DNA of 64,000 nucleotides from Halioglobus japonicus (GCF_001983995.1 NZ_CP019450.1:2170001-2234000), one strand, 5' to 3'; shown: positions 38,394 through 48,422, numbered from the stretch's first letter. The notes: generated from the sequence alone by a model not told the origin. Numbers and translations are program-made.

Positions 38394-39497
38394 ATGACAA
38401 CTACCACCGCGCAAATTATCAGTACCCTCGCAGAGGGCAAGCTTACTGTCGAGGTCGCTCAGACGGAGCTGCCTGAACCCAAGGGAAGCCAGATTCTGGT
38501 GAAGATGGAGGCGGCTCCGATTAACCCCTCTGATCTGGCCGTCCTTACCGGCCCCGCCGATCTCGCCGGTGCCGAGTACTCGCCCGGCAGGTTCGTGGCC
38601 GATATGCCAGAACCTTTTTACAGCGGTCAGAAGGCGCGCCACGGTATGCGTCTGCCAGTGGGTAATGAGGGGGCCGGTGAAGTCGTTGCCGCGGGCGATG
38701 ACGAATACGCCCAATCGCTCATTGGCCAGCGAGTCGCCTGTGTGCCCGGTACGGCCTATTCAGAGTACTGTATTGCCGATGCGATGCTAAGCCTGCCCCT
38801 GGGTGAGCTCAGCTCAGAGCAGGGCGCTTCGGCGTTTGTAAACCCCATGACGGCCCTGGGTTTTGTAGAAACCGCCCGCGCGGCGGGCCAGAACGCGATT
38901 ATTCACACGGCGGCGGCTTCCAATCTCGGCCAGATGTTGCTGAAGATCTGCCAGGAAGACGATATTGCCCTGGTCAACATCGTGCGCAAGTCCGAGCAGG
39001 CCGACATGCTGCGTGACATGGGCGCTACCCACGTGGTTAATTCTGCCGATGAGGATTTCTTCAGCCAGCTGTGTGCTGCCATTGAAGAAACCGATGCCTA
39101 TTTTGGTTTCGATCCAATTGGTGGCGGTCAGATGACAGATACCTGTTTCCGGGCCATGGAGCAGGTTGCGGCTCGTAACATGAGCGAGTATTCGCGCTAC
39201 GGCTCCGATCAGGCCAAGAAGATGTTTATCTATGGTCGCCTCGATCTGGGGCCCACCATTTTGACGCCTGCCTATGGATTCGGCTGGACGCTATCCGGTT
39301 GGCTGCTCACGCCGTTCCTCCAGCAGGCGGGTATGGAAACGGTGCTGCGCATGCGCCAGCGCGTGCTTGAGGGCCTGACTACCACCTTTGCCAGCAGCTA
39401 TAAGCGCAAGGTGAACCTGGAAGAGATGCTGACCCGGGAAGCGGTGTTGGAATACAGCCAGATGAAGACGGGTGAGAAGTATCTGGTGACCCCCTGA
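38394..39497 (+). CDS. Zinc-type alcohol dehydrogenase / quinone oxidoreductase-like protein
   Basis: 367 aa medium-chain reductase. ATG 38394 has GGAG 6 bases upstream; a TTG 12 bases earlier is the alternative. Motifs include PINPSDLAVL, LPVGNEGAGEVVAAG and TAAASNLGQMLLKIC as the nucleotide-binding loop. Structural and catalytic zinc ligands are not obvious, so it fits the zinc-independent quinone-reductase-like group. The substrate is unknown. Confidence 0.83.
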   Translation: MTTTTAQIISTLAEGKLTVEVAQTELPEPKGSQILVKMEAAPINPSDLAVLTGPADLAGAEYSPGRFVADMPEPFYSGQKARHGMRLPVGNEGAGEVVAAGDDEYAQSLIGQRVACVPGTAYSEYCIADAMLSLPLGELSSEQGASAFVNPMTALGFVETARAAGQNAIIHTAAASNLGQMLLKICQEDDIALVNIVRKSEQADMLRDMGATHVVNSADEDFFSQLCAAIEETDAYFGFDPIGGGQMTDTCFRAMEQVAARNMSEYSRYGSDQAKKMFIYGRLDLGPTILTPAYGFGWTLSGWLLTPFLQQAGMETVLRMRQRVLEGLTTTFASSYKRKVNLEEMLTREAVLEYSQMKTGEKYLVTP

Positions 39498-39584
39498 GGC
39501 CGGCTCAGGCGCTTTGTTTCCTCGGCCTGTGGGTTTATAATCGCCCGCTTTTTCGCATAATCTGCGCGTGAGCAAGGACGGAAA

Positions 39585-40088
39585 ATGACAGCGATAAGCC
39601 AACCCAAGGTGGCTGTGGTAATGGGTTCCAAGAGCGATTGGCCGACCATGGCCGAAGCCGCGGAAATCATGGACAAACTCGGCGTGGCCTACCACGTCGA
39701 GGTGGTTTCGGCGCACCGTACGCCGGACAAGCTGATGTCGTTTGCCAAGAGCGCCCAGGACGAGGGCTTTGATGTCATCATCGCCGGCGCCGGTGGCGCC
39801 GCGCATCTGCCCGGCATGATCGCTGCCATGACGCCCCTGCCTGTACTGGGCGTGCCTGTGCAGAGTAAGGCATTGTCGGGCAATGACAGCCTGTTATCGA
39901 TTGTACAGATGCCGCGCGGCGTGGCCGTGGGCACCCTGGCCATCGGCGGCGCCGGTGCGTTCAATGCGGGGCTTCTCGCCAGCCAGATGCTAGCTTTGCA
40001 CGACAGCGCCATTGCTGAGCGTCTCAACAGCTTCCGCGCCGAGCAAACCCAGGTGGTGCTCGACAATCCAGACCCTCGCGAGCAGTAA
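39585..40088 (+). CDS. purE: N5-carboxyaminoimidazole ribonucleotide mutase PurE
   Basis: De novo purine synthesis: rearranges N5-CAIR to CAIR. It is 167 aa, class I bacterial length. [15 protein letters not shown] and [12 protein letters not shown] near the N-terminus, [13 protein letters not shown] in the centre and [13 protein letters not shown] are the active-site loops. It is followed 15 bases later by purK. Confidence 0.97.
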   Translation: MTAISQPKVAVVMGSKSDWPTMAEAAEIMDKLGVAYHVEVVSAHRTPDKLMSFAKSAQDEGFDVIIAGAGGAAHLPGMIAAMTPLPVLGVPVQSKALSGNDSLLSIVQMPRGVAVGTLAIGGAGAFNAGLLASQMLALHDSAIAERLNSFRAEQTQVVLDNPDPREQ

Positions 40089-40103
40089 GAAGGCGGCGTC
40101 ACG

Positions 40104-41186
40104 ATGAAAGATGTATGGGTGATTGGCTCTGGTCAATTGGGACGCATGATGCAGTACGCGGGTACGCCACTTGGCATCAACGTACACCCGGTCAACGTCG
40201 ATGACCCGGCATTGGCTGCGCCTGAGTTAAGCGCGACAGGGGTTATTACTGCCGAGCGTGAATTATGGCCTGAAACTCCTTCTGGCAAAGCTCTGCAGGC
40301 GCACCCCAACTTCCGCAATAATACGGTCTTTGGCCGCACGGCCGATCGCAAAACCCAGAAAGAACTCATCGATGCCCTCGGCGTTGCCACGGCCAAGTGG
40401 CTGAACGTTGAGGCGGATACCACGGCAGCGCAGTGCTATGAACAGCTCGGTGATACTGTTCTCCTCAAGCGTCGCTCCGGCGGCTACGATGGCCGCGGCC
40501 AGCTGTGGTTGAAACAGGCCGATGGCGACAGCCTGCCGTCAGAATGGCAGCAAACGTCGATCGCTGAAGAAAAGTGTCCCTTCGACGAGGAAGTCTCACT
40601 GGTCGGTGCGCGCACCGCGCAGGGTGAGCTGGTGTTTTATCCCTTGACCCGTAATCTGCACGTGAATGGCATATTGATGGCATCGATCTCGCCCCTGCAG
40701 CGACTGGTGCACTTGCAGTCCCAGGCTGAGGACATGTTGGGGGCCATTCTCAACGAGCTTGAATACGTGGGCGTGATGGCCATGGAGTGTTTCCGCATTG
40801 GAGACAAGCTCATCGTGAACGAGCTTGCACCGCGCGTTCACAACAGTGGCCACTGGACCCAGGCGGGTGCGAGCATCAGCCAATTCGAGATGCATTTGCG
40901 CGCCATTACCGAATTGCCATTGCCAAGTCCTATTGTGCGCAATCACTCGGTGATGATCAACCTGATCGGTGTGGCGTACGACGAAGCCTGGCTGGCTTAC
41001 GCCGACACGCAATTGCATTGGTACAATAAGGAAGTGCGGCCCGGGCGCAAGGTCGGCCACATCAATATCAATGATGCCAGTGTCGATAGCCTGCTGGCCT
41101 CGCTGGAAAACCTCCGGGGGCACCTGGCCGACAACTATGGCGAAGTACTCGACTGGGTTTGCGAAGAGCTGCGCTCACTGCGCTAG
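40104..41186 (+). CDS. purK: N5-carboxyaminoimidazole ribonucleotide synthase PurK
   Basis: ATP-grasp enzyme that carboxylates AIR to N5-CAIR, the substrate of PurE. It is 360 aa. The N-terminal IGSGQLGRMMQYAGTPLG, the ATP-grasp core LLKRRSGGYDGRGQLW and VNELAPRVHNSGHWTQ are intact. It forms the usual purEK pair. Confidence 0.97.
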   Translation: MKDVWVIGSGQLGRMMQYAGTPLGINVHPVNVDDPALAAPELSATGVITAERELWPETPSGKALQAHPNFRNNTVFGRTADRKTQKELIDALGVATAKWLNVEADTTAAQCYEQLGDTVLLKRRSGGYDGRGQLWLKQADGDSLPSEWQQTSIAEEKCPFDEEVSLVGARTAQGELVFYPLTRNLHVNGILMASISPLQRLVHLQSQAEDMLGAILNELEYVGVMAMECFRIGDKLIVNELAPRVHNSGHWTQAGASISQFEMHLRAITELPLPSPIVRNHSVMINLIGVAYDEAWLAYADTQLHWYNKEVRPGRKVGHININDASVDSLLASLENLRGHLADNYGEVLDWVCEELRSLR

Positions 41187-41247
41187 CCTTGTCTGGATGC
41201 GCCGCGTCAGTGCAGTGCATCTTAATTTTCTGAGCATTGTCCAAATT

Positions 41248-41267
41248 GCCCTGCAGAAAAGCAGGGC
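41248..41267 (+). terminator. Possible weak terminator hairpin after purK
   Basis: 7-bp perfect stem GCCCTGC/GCAGGGC with loop AGAAAA, 60 bases past the purK stop. No T tract follows, so it may pause rather than terminate transcription. Confidence 0.35.
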
Positions 41268-41324
41268 GTAGTCCTGCGTCACCTGCTATTAATAGTGAGT
41301 GATAGATTTTTGCAGGAGTTAAGG

Positions 41325-43265
41325 ATGATACCTCGTAAGCTCAACACACTCCCGGTCGCCATTGTGACAGCCGTGGCGACGATGCTGTCGCCACCGCTGC
41401 ACGCCCAGGACGCGGGAACCGCGGACCCCGACCTGCTGACCCGCATTTACCCGGGCAAGGCTTATTCTCCCTACGCTGAGCGCGACTTTCCCAACCAGGT
41501 GTTCTGGGGCGAAACTCACTTGCATACCGGCTTGTCGCTGGACGCTGGATTGTTCGGCAATATTCTAGGGCACGACGATGCTTATCGCTTCGCCCGCGGG
41601 GAGCAAATTAAGTCCTCTGGTGGACTGCAGGTAAAGCTGGGTCGCCCGCTGGATTGGCTGGCGATTACCGATCACTCCGATATGATGGGCATTGCCACCG
41701 ATATTCAGCGCGGGGCACCCAATATTCTGGCCAATGAGAAAGGCGCCGAATGGGCGGCAGGGTTCAAGGAGGGCGGTGCTGCCGCCGGTAAGGCCGCCTT
41801 CGATCTGATTACTCACTTTGCCCAGATGAAGGTACCCGAGGAACTGGTCGAGCAATATTCGCCAGGCTCGGAGGTGTATAACAACCTCTGGTACCAGATT
41901 ACCGAAACGGCGGACAGCTACTACGAACCGGGCCGCTTCACGACCCTGATCGGTTATGAGTGGACGTCGGTACCCAAGGGATTCAATCTGCATCGCAACG
42001 TCATACTGCGCGACAGTGGTGAGCGTGCCAGACAGGTCATTCCACTAACCACGCAACCTCCCACAGGGACGACTGATCCGCTGGACCTATATGCCTGGTT
42101 GCAGGATTACGAAGACAAGACGGGCGGCCAGGCACTGGCTATCTCCCACAACGGCAACCTGTCCAATGGCTGGCTGTTTCCGCTTACGGACACCTATGCC
42201 GGTGGCAAAGTGGACCAGAACTATGTCGAGTTGCGCGCTAAATGGGAGCCGCTCTACGAGGTCACCCAGATCAAGGGCGATGGCGAGACCCACCCGTTCC
42301 TGTCGCCTAACGACGAGTTTGCCGACTACGAGACGCTGGATAAGGGCAACCTGGACCTGACCGAGCTCAAGCAAAACGAGATGCTGCAGCGCGAGTATGC
42401 GCGCGAAGCGCTGAGGAATGGTCTGATGCTGGAAGCGCAACTGGGCACTAACCCCTACAAGTTCGGCATGGTCGGTGCGACCGATAGCCATACAGGGCTT
42501 AGCACCGCGGAGGAGGAAAACTTCTTCGGCAAATCGACCAGTGCCGAGCCGACGCCAACTCGCATCTCTCATCCGTTTGTCAAATCCCAGTTGGGTGCGA
42601 TTGAAGGCTATGAGTTGGCAGCGTCCGGTTACCAGGCTGTATGGGCGTCAGAGAACACTCGTGAGGCCATCTTTGACGCCATGGAGCGCAAGGAGACCTA
42701 TGCGACCACCGGCCCCCGAATAGCGGTCCGGTTCTTCGGTGGCTGGAACTTTAACGAGCAGGATTTGCGCAGCCGTGCTCCGGCGTTCCGAGGTTACGAA
42801 AAGGGCGTGCCCATGGGGTCGGACTTGCCTGCCGCTGCTTCAAAAGCGCCCACCTTTATGGTGTATGCGTTGCGTGATCCCATCGGCGCCAACCTCGATC
42901 GTATCCAGATCGTCAAAGGTTGGATGGACGCGAAGGGCAAAACCCATGAGCAGGTCTACGATGTCGCCTGGTCTGATGGCCGCAAAGCGGATGCGGACGG
43001 CAAACTGCCCGCCGTGGGTAACACGGTAGATCTGGAGGCGGCGAACTGGACCAATACGATTGGCGCGTCGGAGCTGGCGACGGTTTGGGTGGATCCCGAC
43101 TTTAACGCGGCGGACAAGGCTTTCTACTACGCTCGCGTGATTGAAATTCCCACCCCGCGCTGGATTGTCTACGACAACGTGCGCTACGGCACACAAATCC
43201 CTGATAACGCCAAGAAGATCCATCAGGAGCGTGCTTACACCTCGCCGATCTGGTACGACCCCTAG
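41325..43265 (+). CDS. DUF3604 exported protein
   Basis: 646 aa from ATG 41325, preceded by AGGAG 7 bases upstream; a GTG at 41295 would add 10 residues. A signal peptide ends near LHAQ. The DUF3604 core has [28 protein letters not shown] and [13 protein letters not shown], a PHP-like set of His/Asp metal ligands, suggesting a metal-dependent hydrolase of the periplasm. The substrate is unknown. Confidence 0.88.
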   Translation: MIPRKLNTLPVAIVTAVATMLSPPLHAQDAGTADPDLLTRIYPGKAYSPYAERDFPNQVFWGETHLHTGLSLDAGLFGNILGHDDAYRFARGEQIKSSGGLQVKLGRPLDWLAITDHSDMMGIATDIQRGAPNILANEKGAEWAAGFKEGGAAAGKAAFDLITHFAQMKVPEELVEQYSPGSEVYNNLWYQITETADSYYEPGRFTTLIGYEWTSVPKGFNLHRNVILRDSGERARQVIPLTTQPPTGTTDPLDLYAWLQDYEDKTGGQALAISHNGNLSNGWLFPLTDTYAGGKVDQNYVELRAKWEPLYEVTQIKGDGETHPFLSPNDEFADYETLDKGNLDLTELKQNEMLQREYAREALRNGLMLEAQLGTNPYKFGMVGATDSHTGLSTAEEENFFGKSTSAEPTPTRISHPFVKSQLGAIEGYELAASGYQAVWASENTREAIFDAMERKETYATTGPRIAVRFFGGWNFNEQDLRSRAPAFRGYEKGVPMGSDLPAAASKAPTFMVYALRDPIGANLDRIQIVKGWMDAKGKTHEQVYDVAWSDGRKADADGKLPAVGNTVDLEAANWTNTIGASELATVWVDPDFNAADKAFYYARVIEIPTPRWIVYDNVRYGTQIPDNAKKIHQERAYTSPIWYDP

Positions 43266-43296
43266 GCGGGTATCACTGCTTTCTTGAGCAGCTGAA

Positions 43297-43327
43297 GTAA
43301 AGGGCCGCGTTAATCGCGGCCCTTTAC
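43297..43327. terminator. Bidirectional terminator between DUF3604 and zur
   Basis: Perfect 13-bp inverted repeat GTAAAGGGCCGCG/CGCGGCCCTTTAC around the loop TTAAT. It serves the plus-strand DUF3604 gene, and its loop contains the stop codon of the minus-strand zur gene. The T tract is only three long on each side. Confidence 0.7.
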
Positions 43328-43810
43328 GTTGGCGCAGTCATTGCACAGGCAGTCCATTTCCAATTGTGGGCTCGCCAGCTGAAACCCCGAGTTCTCAACG
43401 CTGGTTTGCAGCGCTGTCATGGTCGATGTGTCGATGCTGACTTCTTCAACGCGCTGGCATTGTCCACAGATCAGAAACTGCGGCACGCCGTGATCGTGAT
43501 CACAGCTGATGTGGGCGCAGGCAATGTACTTGTTGGCCAGGTTGAGGCGGTGCACCAGATGCTGCTCGGCGAGAAAGTCGAGGATGCGATACACCGACAT
43601 GGGGGGTATCGAGTAGTCGTAAGTGTCCCGGCAGTAGTCGACCAGTTCGTAGGCTGAGAGTGCGGTGGATGAGTGGAGTAGGCCGGACAGCACCTGCTTG
43701 CGCTTTTCGGTCAACCGCGCGCCGCGCGCCTTGCAGCGTGTCTCCGCTTCAGTGAGCACCGATGCGATATCGATCTCGGCAGGTGCGCTGGTCTTAGCGG
43801 TTGTGGGCAT
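43310..43810 (-). CDS. zur: Fur-family regulator, Zur type
   Basis: Zinc-responsive repressor. It is 166 aa: an N-terminal winged helix (LTEKRKQVLSGLLHSS, PPMSVYRILDFLAEQHLVHR) and a dimerisation domain with the structural zinc site CGQC and CLCNDC. ACAHISCDHDHGVPQF carries the His/Cys regulatory site typical of Zur rather than Fur. It is last in a unit after an ABC transporter pair and an exported protein, whose TAA overlaps its ATG by one base. It presumably controls the zinc genes to its right through the shared palindromes. Confidence 0.9.
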   Translation of the reverse strand: MPTTAKTSAPAEIDIASVLTEAETRCKARGARLTEKRKQVLSGLLHSSTALSAYELVDYCRDTYDYSIPPMSVYRILDFLAEQHLVHRLNLANKYIACAHISCDHDHGVPQFLICGQCQRVEEVSIDTSTMTALQTSVENSGFQLASPQLEMDCLCNDCANVKGRD

Positions 43811-44304
43811 TAGCGCTGGCTGAGCTGCTGTTCCTCGGCCGGAGCGGGAGCGCTGGCACGGAGATAGATACGGCGTGATTCGGTCACCATTTTGCCTTTG
43901 TGCGAGCCTGTGACCTTCAGAGTGATCTGGTCGAAACCGTTGCCCGTGAGCGTAAACGGAATGCTTAGAGTGCCGGAGCGGTCGTCGAGGTCAATGGTGG
44001 GCGTGGGAAGCGACACGTTGCTGGTGCCGGTAATCTCCATGCGCACGTGGCTGGAAAAGAAGGGGCGGGAATACTCAACCTCAATCTCGCTCTCCTGGTT
44101 CAGTACACCTCTGGCCATGGCCGGGTGCTCGAGTTTGAACACCGGCTCGGGCGGGGCGAGGCCGGCCATACGTACCACGGCGCCGCCGACAAAGCCCATG
44201 TCGTCGGGGTTCAGGTAAAAGCCGTGCGCACCGCAGGCAATTGCCCGGCCGGGGGCGGTGACGATACACAGCAGTGTCAGTGATAGCAGAATGGCTCTGG
44301 TCAT
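43810..44304 (-). CDS. Exported protein of unknown function in the ABC-zur operon
   Basis: 164 aa from ATG 44304. Signal peptide (RAILLSLTLLCIVTAPGRAIA) followed by CGAHGFYLNPDDMGFVGG, a possible Cys/His metal site at the mature N-terminus. The rest looks like an immunoglobulin-like beta sandwich (VEYSRPFFSSHVRMEITG, FDQITLKVTGSHKG). I do not recognise a named family. Its place between the ABC permease and zur suggests a periplasmic part of the same zinc-linked system. Confidence 0.75.
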   Translation of the reverse strand: MTRAILLSLTLLCIVTAPGRAIACGAHGFYLNPDDMGFVGGAVVRMAGLAPPEPVFKLEHPAMARGVLNQESEIEVEYSRPFFSSHVRMEITGTSNVSLPTPTIDLDDRSGTLSIPFTLTGNGFDQITLKVTGSHKGKMVTESRRIYLRASAPAPAEEQQLSQR

Positions 44305-44352
44305 GGTTGCTCCAGAAAATGGCCCCTCAGGAGATGGGCGCAACAAGTCATA

Positions 44353-45594
44353 TCAGTGGTCATTATACCCTTTTGCCTGGGAATATACCCGCATGGAGGG
44401 TATGGCGGCAGCCAGCAGTGCAGCAGCCAATACCACCGCCATAATGATCAGCCCCTCTGCGGTGAATACGCTGGGGTCCAGATGCAGTCCAAAATTGGCG
44501 AACAGTGCGTCATTGACCAGAATCAGGCACAGGTACAGCCCCAGCGTGCCGAGAATCATTCCCGACAGACAGATCAGCAGTGCTTCAAATTCCATCAACA
44601 GGAACAGGTAATAGGGTGGGGCGCCCAATACGCGCAGCAGGTGTATCTCGTGATTGCGCTCTCGTATAGACGCCAGTAGTACCGCGCCGAGGCCGAGTAC
44701 TGCGGCCACCAGCACCAGCATGGAAATCAGGCGCAGGACGTTCTCGAACATGCCGACCATTTGCCACAGCTCTGCCAGCGCGACGCCCGGCAGAATGGCC
44801 AGGAGTGGTTCGCCTTTGTAACCATTGATTTCGCGCTGAACCTTGAAGGTGAGTATGCGCGAATTGAGGCTCAGCATAAAGGCGGTAATGCTCTCCGGTT
44901 CCAGTTCAGCAGCTGGATCGCGATTGCGGGGTGCTGTGGGGCTCCGTGGGCCCGACTGAAAGCCGGCGTGCATGGCTTCAATGCCGGCCAGGCGTACGTG
45001 GATGGTCTGGTCGACCGGGGTGCCAGTGGGGGCGAGTATGCCGACAATGGTAAAGGGCGTATTGTCGTGCATGGTAAAGCTGGTACTGGCCACACCATGG
45101 GCCAGAATGATCTCCCGGCCGAGATCGTAGCTCAGGGTTCTGGCAACTTCTGCGCCTAGCACTACGTCAAAGGTGCCCGAAAAGGCGTCGCCCTCGGCAA
45201 ATTCCAGCGCGCGCTTATTGCCGTAACTGAAGTGATCAAAGTAGGCCTCGGTGGTGCCCATGACCCGGTAGCCCTTGTGTGAGTCCCCCAGAGACAGGGG
45301 GATGGCCCAGGCCACGTTTTTGTCATTGGCAATATCCTGGTAGGCATCCCAGCTGATGTTGTCTGTGGGGGCGCCCATGCGAAAGACAGAATAGAGCAGC
45401 AGGTTCAGGCTGCCGGTCTTGGCGCCCACGATCAAGTCCACCCCAGACACCGTGCTGGCGAAACTGTCCCTGGCCTGATGGCGGATGTGTTCAATGCCTA
45501 GCAGAACAAAAATGGCGACGCCGATGGCCATTAACGTCATGATAACTGAGCCTTTGCGGTTCAGCAGACTTTTTAATGCAAGCTTGAAAAACAC
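44353..45594 (-). CDS. ABC transporter permease, FtsX/MacB type
   Basis: 413 aa from GTG 45594, 7 bases after the ATPase stop; an ATG at 45645 inside the ATPase gene is the alternative. One N-terminal helix (VIMTLMAIGVAIFVLLG), a large periplasmic domain and three C-terminal helices (LISMLVLVAAVLGLGAVLL and others) give the FtsX-like four-helix layout of MacB/LolE mechanotransmission permeases rather than a ZnuB importer. The pair resembles the ABC genes of the Vibrio Zrg zinc system. Confidence 0.85.
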   Translation of the reverse strand: MFFKLALKSLLNRKGSVIMTLMAIGVAIFVLLGIEHIRHQARDSFASTVSGVDLIVGAKTGSLNLLLYSVFRMGAPTDNISWDAYQDIANDKNVAWAIPLSLGDSHKGYRVMGTTEAYFDHFSYGNKRALEFAEGDAFSGTFDVVLGAEVARTLSYDLGREIILAHGVASTSFTMHDNTPFTIVGILAPTGTPVDQTIHVRLAGIEAMHAGFQSGPRSPTAPRNRDPAAELEPESITAFMLSLNSRILTFKVQREINGYKGEPLLAILPGVALAELWQMVGMFENVLRLISMLVLVAAVLGLGAVLLASIRERNHEIHLLRVLGAPPYYLFLLMEFEALLICLSGMILGTLGLYLCLILVNDALFANFGLHLDPSVFTAEGLIIMAVVLAAALLAAAIPSMRVYSQAKGYNDH

Positions 45595-45601
45595 TGTCTG
45601 G

Positions 45602-46267
45602 TTATCCCGCCTGGCTGATTTCGGTGAGGGCTTCGACCCTCGCAAAGTGCTTTGCCAGTCCCATGTCGTGGCTGACGAATAGCAGCGTCATATTTTGCTC
45701 AGCTGCCAGCGGCATGAGTATTTCCATAAAGTTGTCGCGATTGTCCGCGTCCAGCGACGAGGTAGGCTCGTCGGCGATCAGGAACTCGGGATGATTGACC
45801 AGCGCCCGGGCGATGGCCACCCGTTGCTGTTGGCCCATGCTCAGCAGTGATGTGGGGCGATCCCATTCAGCGCGAGCCACATTCAGCGCCGCCAACAGGT
45901 CACCCGCTGTGGCAGTGGCCGTGGTTTTTGAGGCAGAGAAGCTCCGGGCCAGGTCGATGTTCTCCAGCGGGCTCAGATAGGGGATCAGGTTAAAGCGCTG
46001 AAACACATAACCAATGTGATTGGCTCGAAAGCGGTCGCGCTGCCGACTACTCATGCTGTCCAGGCGTTCTCCCAGCACCGAGACTTCACCCTGGCGGCAT
46101 TCAAGCAGGCCGCTGAGGAGATTGAGCAGGGTGGATTTGCCAGAGCCGGAGGGGCCGTGTACGAACACCTGTTCGCCCGCAGCCACCGACCAGTTGGCAA
46201 TGTCCAGCACCGGTTTTTCCGGTGCCTCGGGGTGGGCGAACTGAACGCCTGACAAATGAATGGTCAT
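45602..46267 (-). CDS. ABC transporter ATP-binding protein (LolD/MacB-like)
   Basis: 221 aa nucleotide-binding subunit. Walker A is GPSGSGKST near residue 39, the Q-loop region IGYVFQRFNL, the signature LSMGQQQRVAIARAL (a variant of LSGGQ), Walker B FLIADEPTS and the switch His in FVSHD. It is the first gene of a unit with its FtsX-type permease, the exported protein and zur. A palindrome shared with other zinc promoters lies 52-66 bases upstream. Confidence 0.92.
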   Translation of the reverse strand: MTIHLSGVQFAHPEAPEKPVLDIANWSVAAGEQVFVHGPSGSGKSTLLNLLSGLLECRQGEVSVLGERLDSMSSRQRDRFRANHIGYVFQRFNLIPYLSPLENIDLARSFSASKTTATATAGDLLAALNVARAEWDRPTSLLSMGQQQRVAIARALVNHPEFLIADEPTSSLDADNRDNFMEILMPLAAEQNMTLLFVSHDMGLAKHFARVEALTEISQAG

Positions 46268-46318
46268 GCAAGAAGCCTGTAACAGGTGAGAAACGGGTAC
46301 CGCGTTGCACGCGCAACG

Positions 46319-46333
46319 AGATGCAATATATCA
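46319..46333. promoter_or_regulatory. Candidate Zur operator, copy C (divergent ABC/DUF3299 promoter)
   Basis: AGATGCAATATATCA, matching 12 of 15 positions of the perfect copy at 57046. It lies between two divergent zinc-linked genes: 39-53 bases before DUF3299 and 52-66 before the ABC ATPase. Confidence 0.6.
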
Positions 46334-46371
46334 TAGCGTTTTGATGGTTCAATCGTGTTTGAGGTCGATGT

Positions 46372-46944
46372 ATGAAGGCTCTTCGTGGGTTTAAAAAGTA
46401 CTGCCTGGTGGCGGTGTTGGCGGTGCTGACAGCGCCGGTCATGGCAGAGGAAGATGCTTTCAAAACCATCGAGTGGGTGGAGTTGATTCCCGCTGAGGAT
46501 CTGGAGGTTTTGATGAATCCGCCGGAGTACATCACCAATGTTGAAGACGGTTCGATGGAAGACCAGATCAGTAGCCAGATCCAGAACACGCTGGCTGCTG
46601 CCGATAACGACCGCTATCAGCAGGCCCTCGTATCGACCCAGGTAAACGCCGAAATGGATGGTGCCATGGTACGCGTGCCCGGGTTTATTGTGCCGCTGGA
46701 GTTCAATGAGCAGCAGGTTGTGACGCAGTTCTTCCTGGTGCCTTACTTTGGTGCCTGCCTGCATATGCCGCCACCGCCGCCCAATCAGATTATTCTGGTG
46801 AATTCACCTCAGGGTGTTGAGATTGAAGGACTGGGAGCGCCTTACTGGGTGCGTGGCAAACTGAGTACCACTATCTCAGATAACGAGATCGCCACCTCCG
46901 CCTACGCCCTGGCCCTGCATGACTACGAGCTTTACACAGAGTAA
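46372..46944 (+). CDS. DUF3299 exported protein
   Basis: 190 aa with a signal peptide (LVAVLAVLTAPVMA). The family core is RVPGFIVPLEF followed by FLVPYFGACLHMPPPPPNQ, with Cys and His residues that could bind metal. DUF3299 genes sit beside COG0523 GTPases and DUF2796 proteins in many Zur regulons. It is transcribed alone, divergent from the ABC genes, and its stop is 3 bases from the convergent CobW-family stop. Confidence 0.87.
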   Translation: MKALRGFKKYCLVAVLAVLTAPVMAEEDAFKTIEWVELIPAEDLEVLMNPPEYITNVEDGSMEDQISSQIQNTLAAADNDRYQQALVSTQVNAEMDGAMVRVPGFIVPLEFNEQQVVTQFFLVPYFGACLHMPPPPPNQIILVNSPQGVEIEGLGAPYWVRGKLSTTISDNEIATSAYALALHDYELYTE

Positions 46945-46947
46945 AGC

Positions 46948-47958
46948 TCAGGCGGCCTGATCTAAGCAGTCGGTGAGCTTATCGATCCACTGTGGTTGAA
47001 TTGCATCGGTGATGATTTCAATCCGGCTTTCCGCACACTCGCCCAGCACGGATTCTGTCAGCGCGTCGCGGGTCATGTTATAGCCAAAGATACCGTCGGC
47101 GGTGATAAACACTGCCTTCAGGCGCTCGACCTGCAGGCCGCTCAAGAAGGCAAACAGGCGCTGACGATCGAACACAATCTCTGGGTTGAAACGCCAGCCG
47201 ATACTTTCAAACCCCTCGCCCTGGTTCATTGCGGTCACATAGCCACATTCCGGGAAGGGCAGGTCTTCGGCGAGTAGCGGCGCCTCTTTACGTGCGTGCT
47301 GGTGGGCTGGCTCATTCGCTGTGATGGCGGTTGGTCCGTCCAGTGCTGTGAGAGGTACTTGCCCGTACTCGGTATACACAATATCAACACCGGGGCGGCA
47401 GCGCTCTTCGACATAGGCTTGCAGATTGGCCTTGTCGCTGTCGGAATAGAGATCCTGCTTGTTGGCGATGACCAGATCGGCGATGGCCAATTGCTGTTCG
47501 AAGGTTGCGTGAGTGCTGTAGCGCTCATCGGCAATATTGCGGGCGTCTACTACCGTCAGGGTCTTTTGAATAGTGAGCACTTCACGGTTGTGCTCGGCAG
47601 AAAGCGTTTGTAGCACTTCCAGAGGGTGGCCGAGCCCCGTGGGTTCGATCAGTAACCGCTGGGGCTTGGCGCGGCGCAGCAGCTGGGCGAGGGCAATCTG
47701 CATAGGTAATCCCGCGGTGCAGCACATGCAGCCACCAGGCACTTCGCGAATAAAAACACCGGTGGCTTCCCCGGACTGGCCCTCTACGAGTGAGCCATCT
47801 ACGCCGATTTCACCGAACTCATTAACCAGGACCGCCCAGCGCTCATCCTCCGGCTTGTGGGCCAGTAGATTCAGTATGGCGGTGGTTTTTCCTGCACCCA
47901 GGAAACCGGTGATGATATTGGTTGGGACACCGGTGATCTTACTTAAGGCTGAACTCAT
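46948..47958 (-). CDS. COG0523 (CobW/ZNG1-like) GTPase, zinc chaperone type
   Basis: 336 aa G3E GTPase. Walker [10 protein letters not shown] near residue 19, metal-binding CMCC motif (GGCMCCTAG) near 78, and guanine-recognition NKQD. A C-terminal CobW_C domain follows ([20 protein letters not shown]). Zur-linked members deliver zinc to client enzymes under starvation. Here it ends an operon with the DUF2796, MerC and HisI-like genes, overlapping HisI by 4 bases. A client in the same operon would be the HisI paralogue. Confidence 0.9.
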   Translation of the reverse strand: MSSALSKITGVPTNIITGFLGAGKTTAILNLLAHKPEDERWAVLVNEFGEIGVDGSLVEGQSGEATGVFIREVPGGCMCCTAGLPMQIALAQLLRRAKPQRLLIEPTGLGHPLEVLQTLSAEHNREVLTIQKTLTVVDARNIADERYSTHATFEQQLAIADLVIANKQDLYSDSDKANLQAYVEERCRPGVDIVYTEYGQVPLTALDGPTAITANEPAHQHARKEAPLLAEDLPFPECGYVTAMNQGEGFESIGWRFNPEIVFDRQRLFAFLSGLQVERLKAVFITADGIFGYNMTRDALTESVLGECAESRIEIITDAIQPQWIDKLTDCLDQAA

Positions 47959-48422
47959 GGTTCTTTCGATGCAAGTGCGTCCAGGCTCAGGGAGCTGTTA
48001 ATCTGGGCCGAATCGGCCTCCGGCTGGGTCTGAACGTAAAAACAGCTTCTGCGCTCAGTGTGGCAGGCAGCGCCTTCCTGTATCACTCTGCACAGCAGGG
48101 CGTCACCGTCGCAGTCGATGCGAACATCCACGACTTTCTGGGTGTGTCCACTGGTTTCACCTTTTACCCAGAGCTTGTTGCGGCTGCGAGAAAAATACGT
48201 CATCTGGCCGCTGCGCAGGGTTTGGGTCAGTGCCTCTTCGTTGACCCAGGCCAGCATGAGCACTTCGCCATTCATGGCGTCCTGGGTGATAACCGGTGCC
48301 AGACCCCTTTCGTTAAAGCGCAGGCGCTCAAGCAATTCGGCGAGTGGAATGCTGTGGCCATCACGGCTTCCTTCCAGGGACAGAAAGTAAGCCCGTTTGT
48401 CGGAATCAGTCGGGGCAACCAC
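47955..48422 (-). CDS. hisI: Phosphoribosyl-AMP cyclohydrolase paralogue in zinc operon (HisI-like)
   Basis: 155 aa from GTG 48422; the start lies inside the end of the MerC gene (17-base overlap). The catalytic set is visible: [31 protein letters not shown], and the zinc/magnesium ligands in IDCDGDALL and [14 protein letters not shown]. There are no other his genes nearby, so this is most likely the second, zinc-starvation copy of HisI known from COG0523 clusters rather than the histidine-operon enzyme. An N-terminal extension of about 35 residues precedes the family core. Confidence 0.85.
   Translation of the reverse strand: MVAPTDSDKRAYFLSLEGSRDGHSIPLAELLERLRFNERGLAPVITQDAMNGEVLMLAWVNEEALTQTLRSGQMTYFSRSRNKLWVKGETSGHTQKVVDVRIDCDGDALLCRVIQEGAACHTERRSCFYVQTQPEADSAQINSSLSLDALASKEP

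Noticed and set aside
37481..38476. Plus-strand open frame of 331 codons opposite the peptidyl-prolyl isomerase
   Set aside because: Shadow of a gene with lipobox and cyclophilin motifs; it also runs into the alcohol dehydrogenase start.
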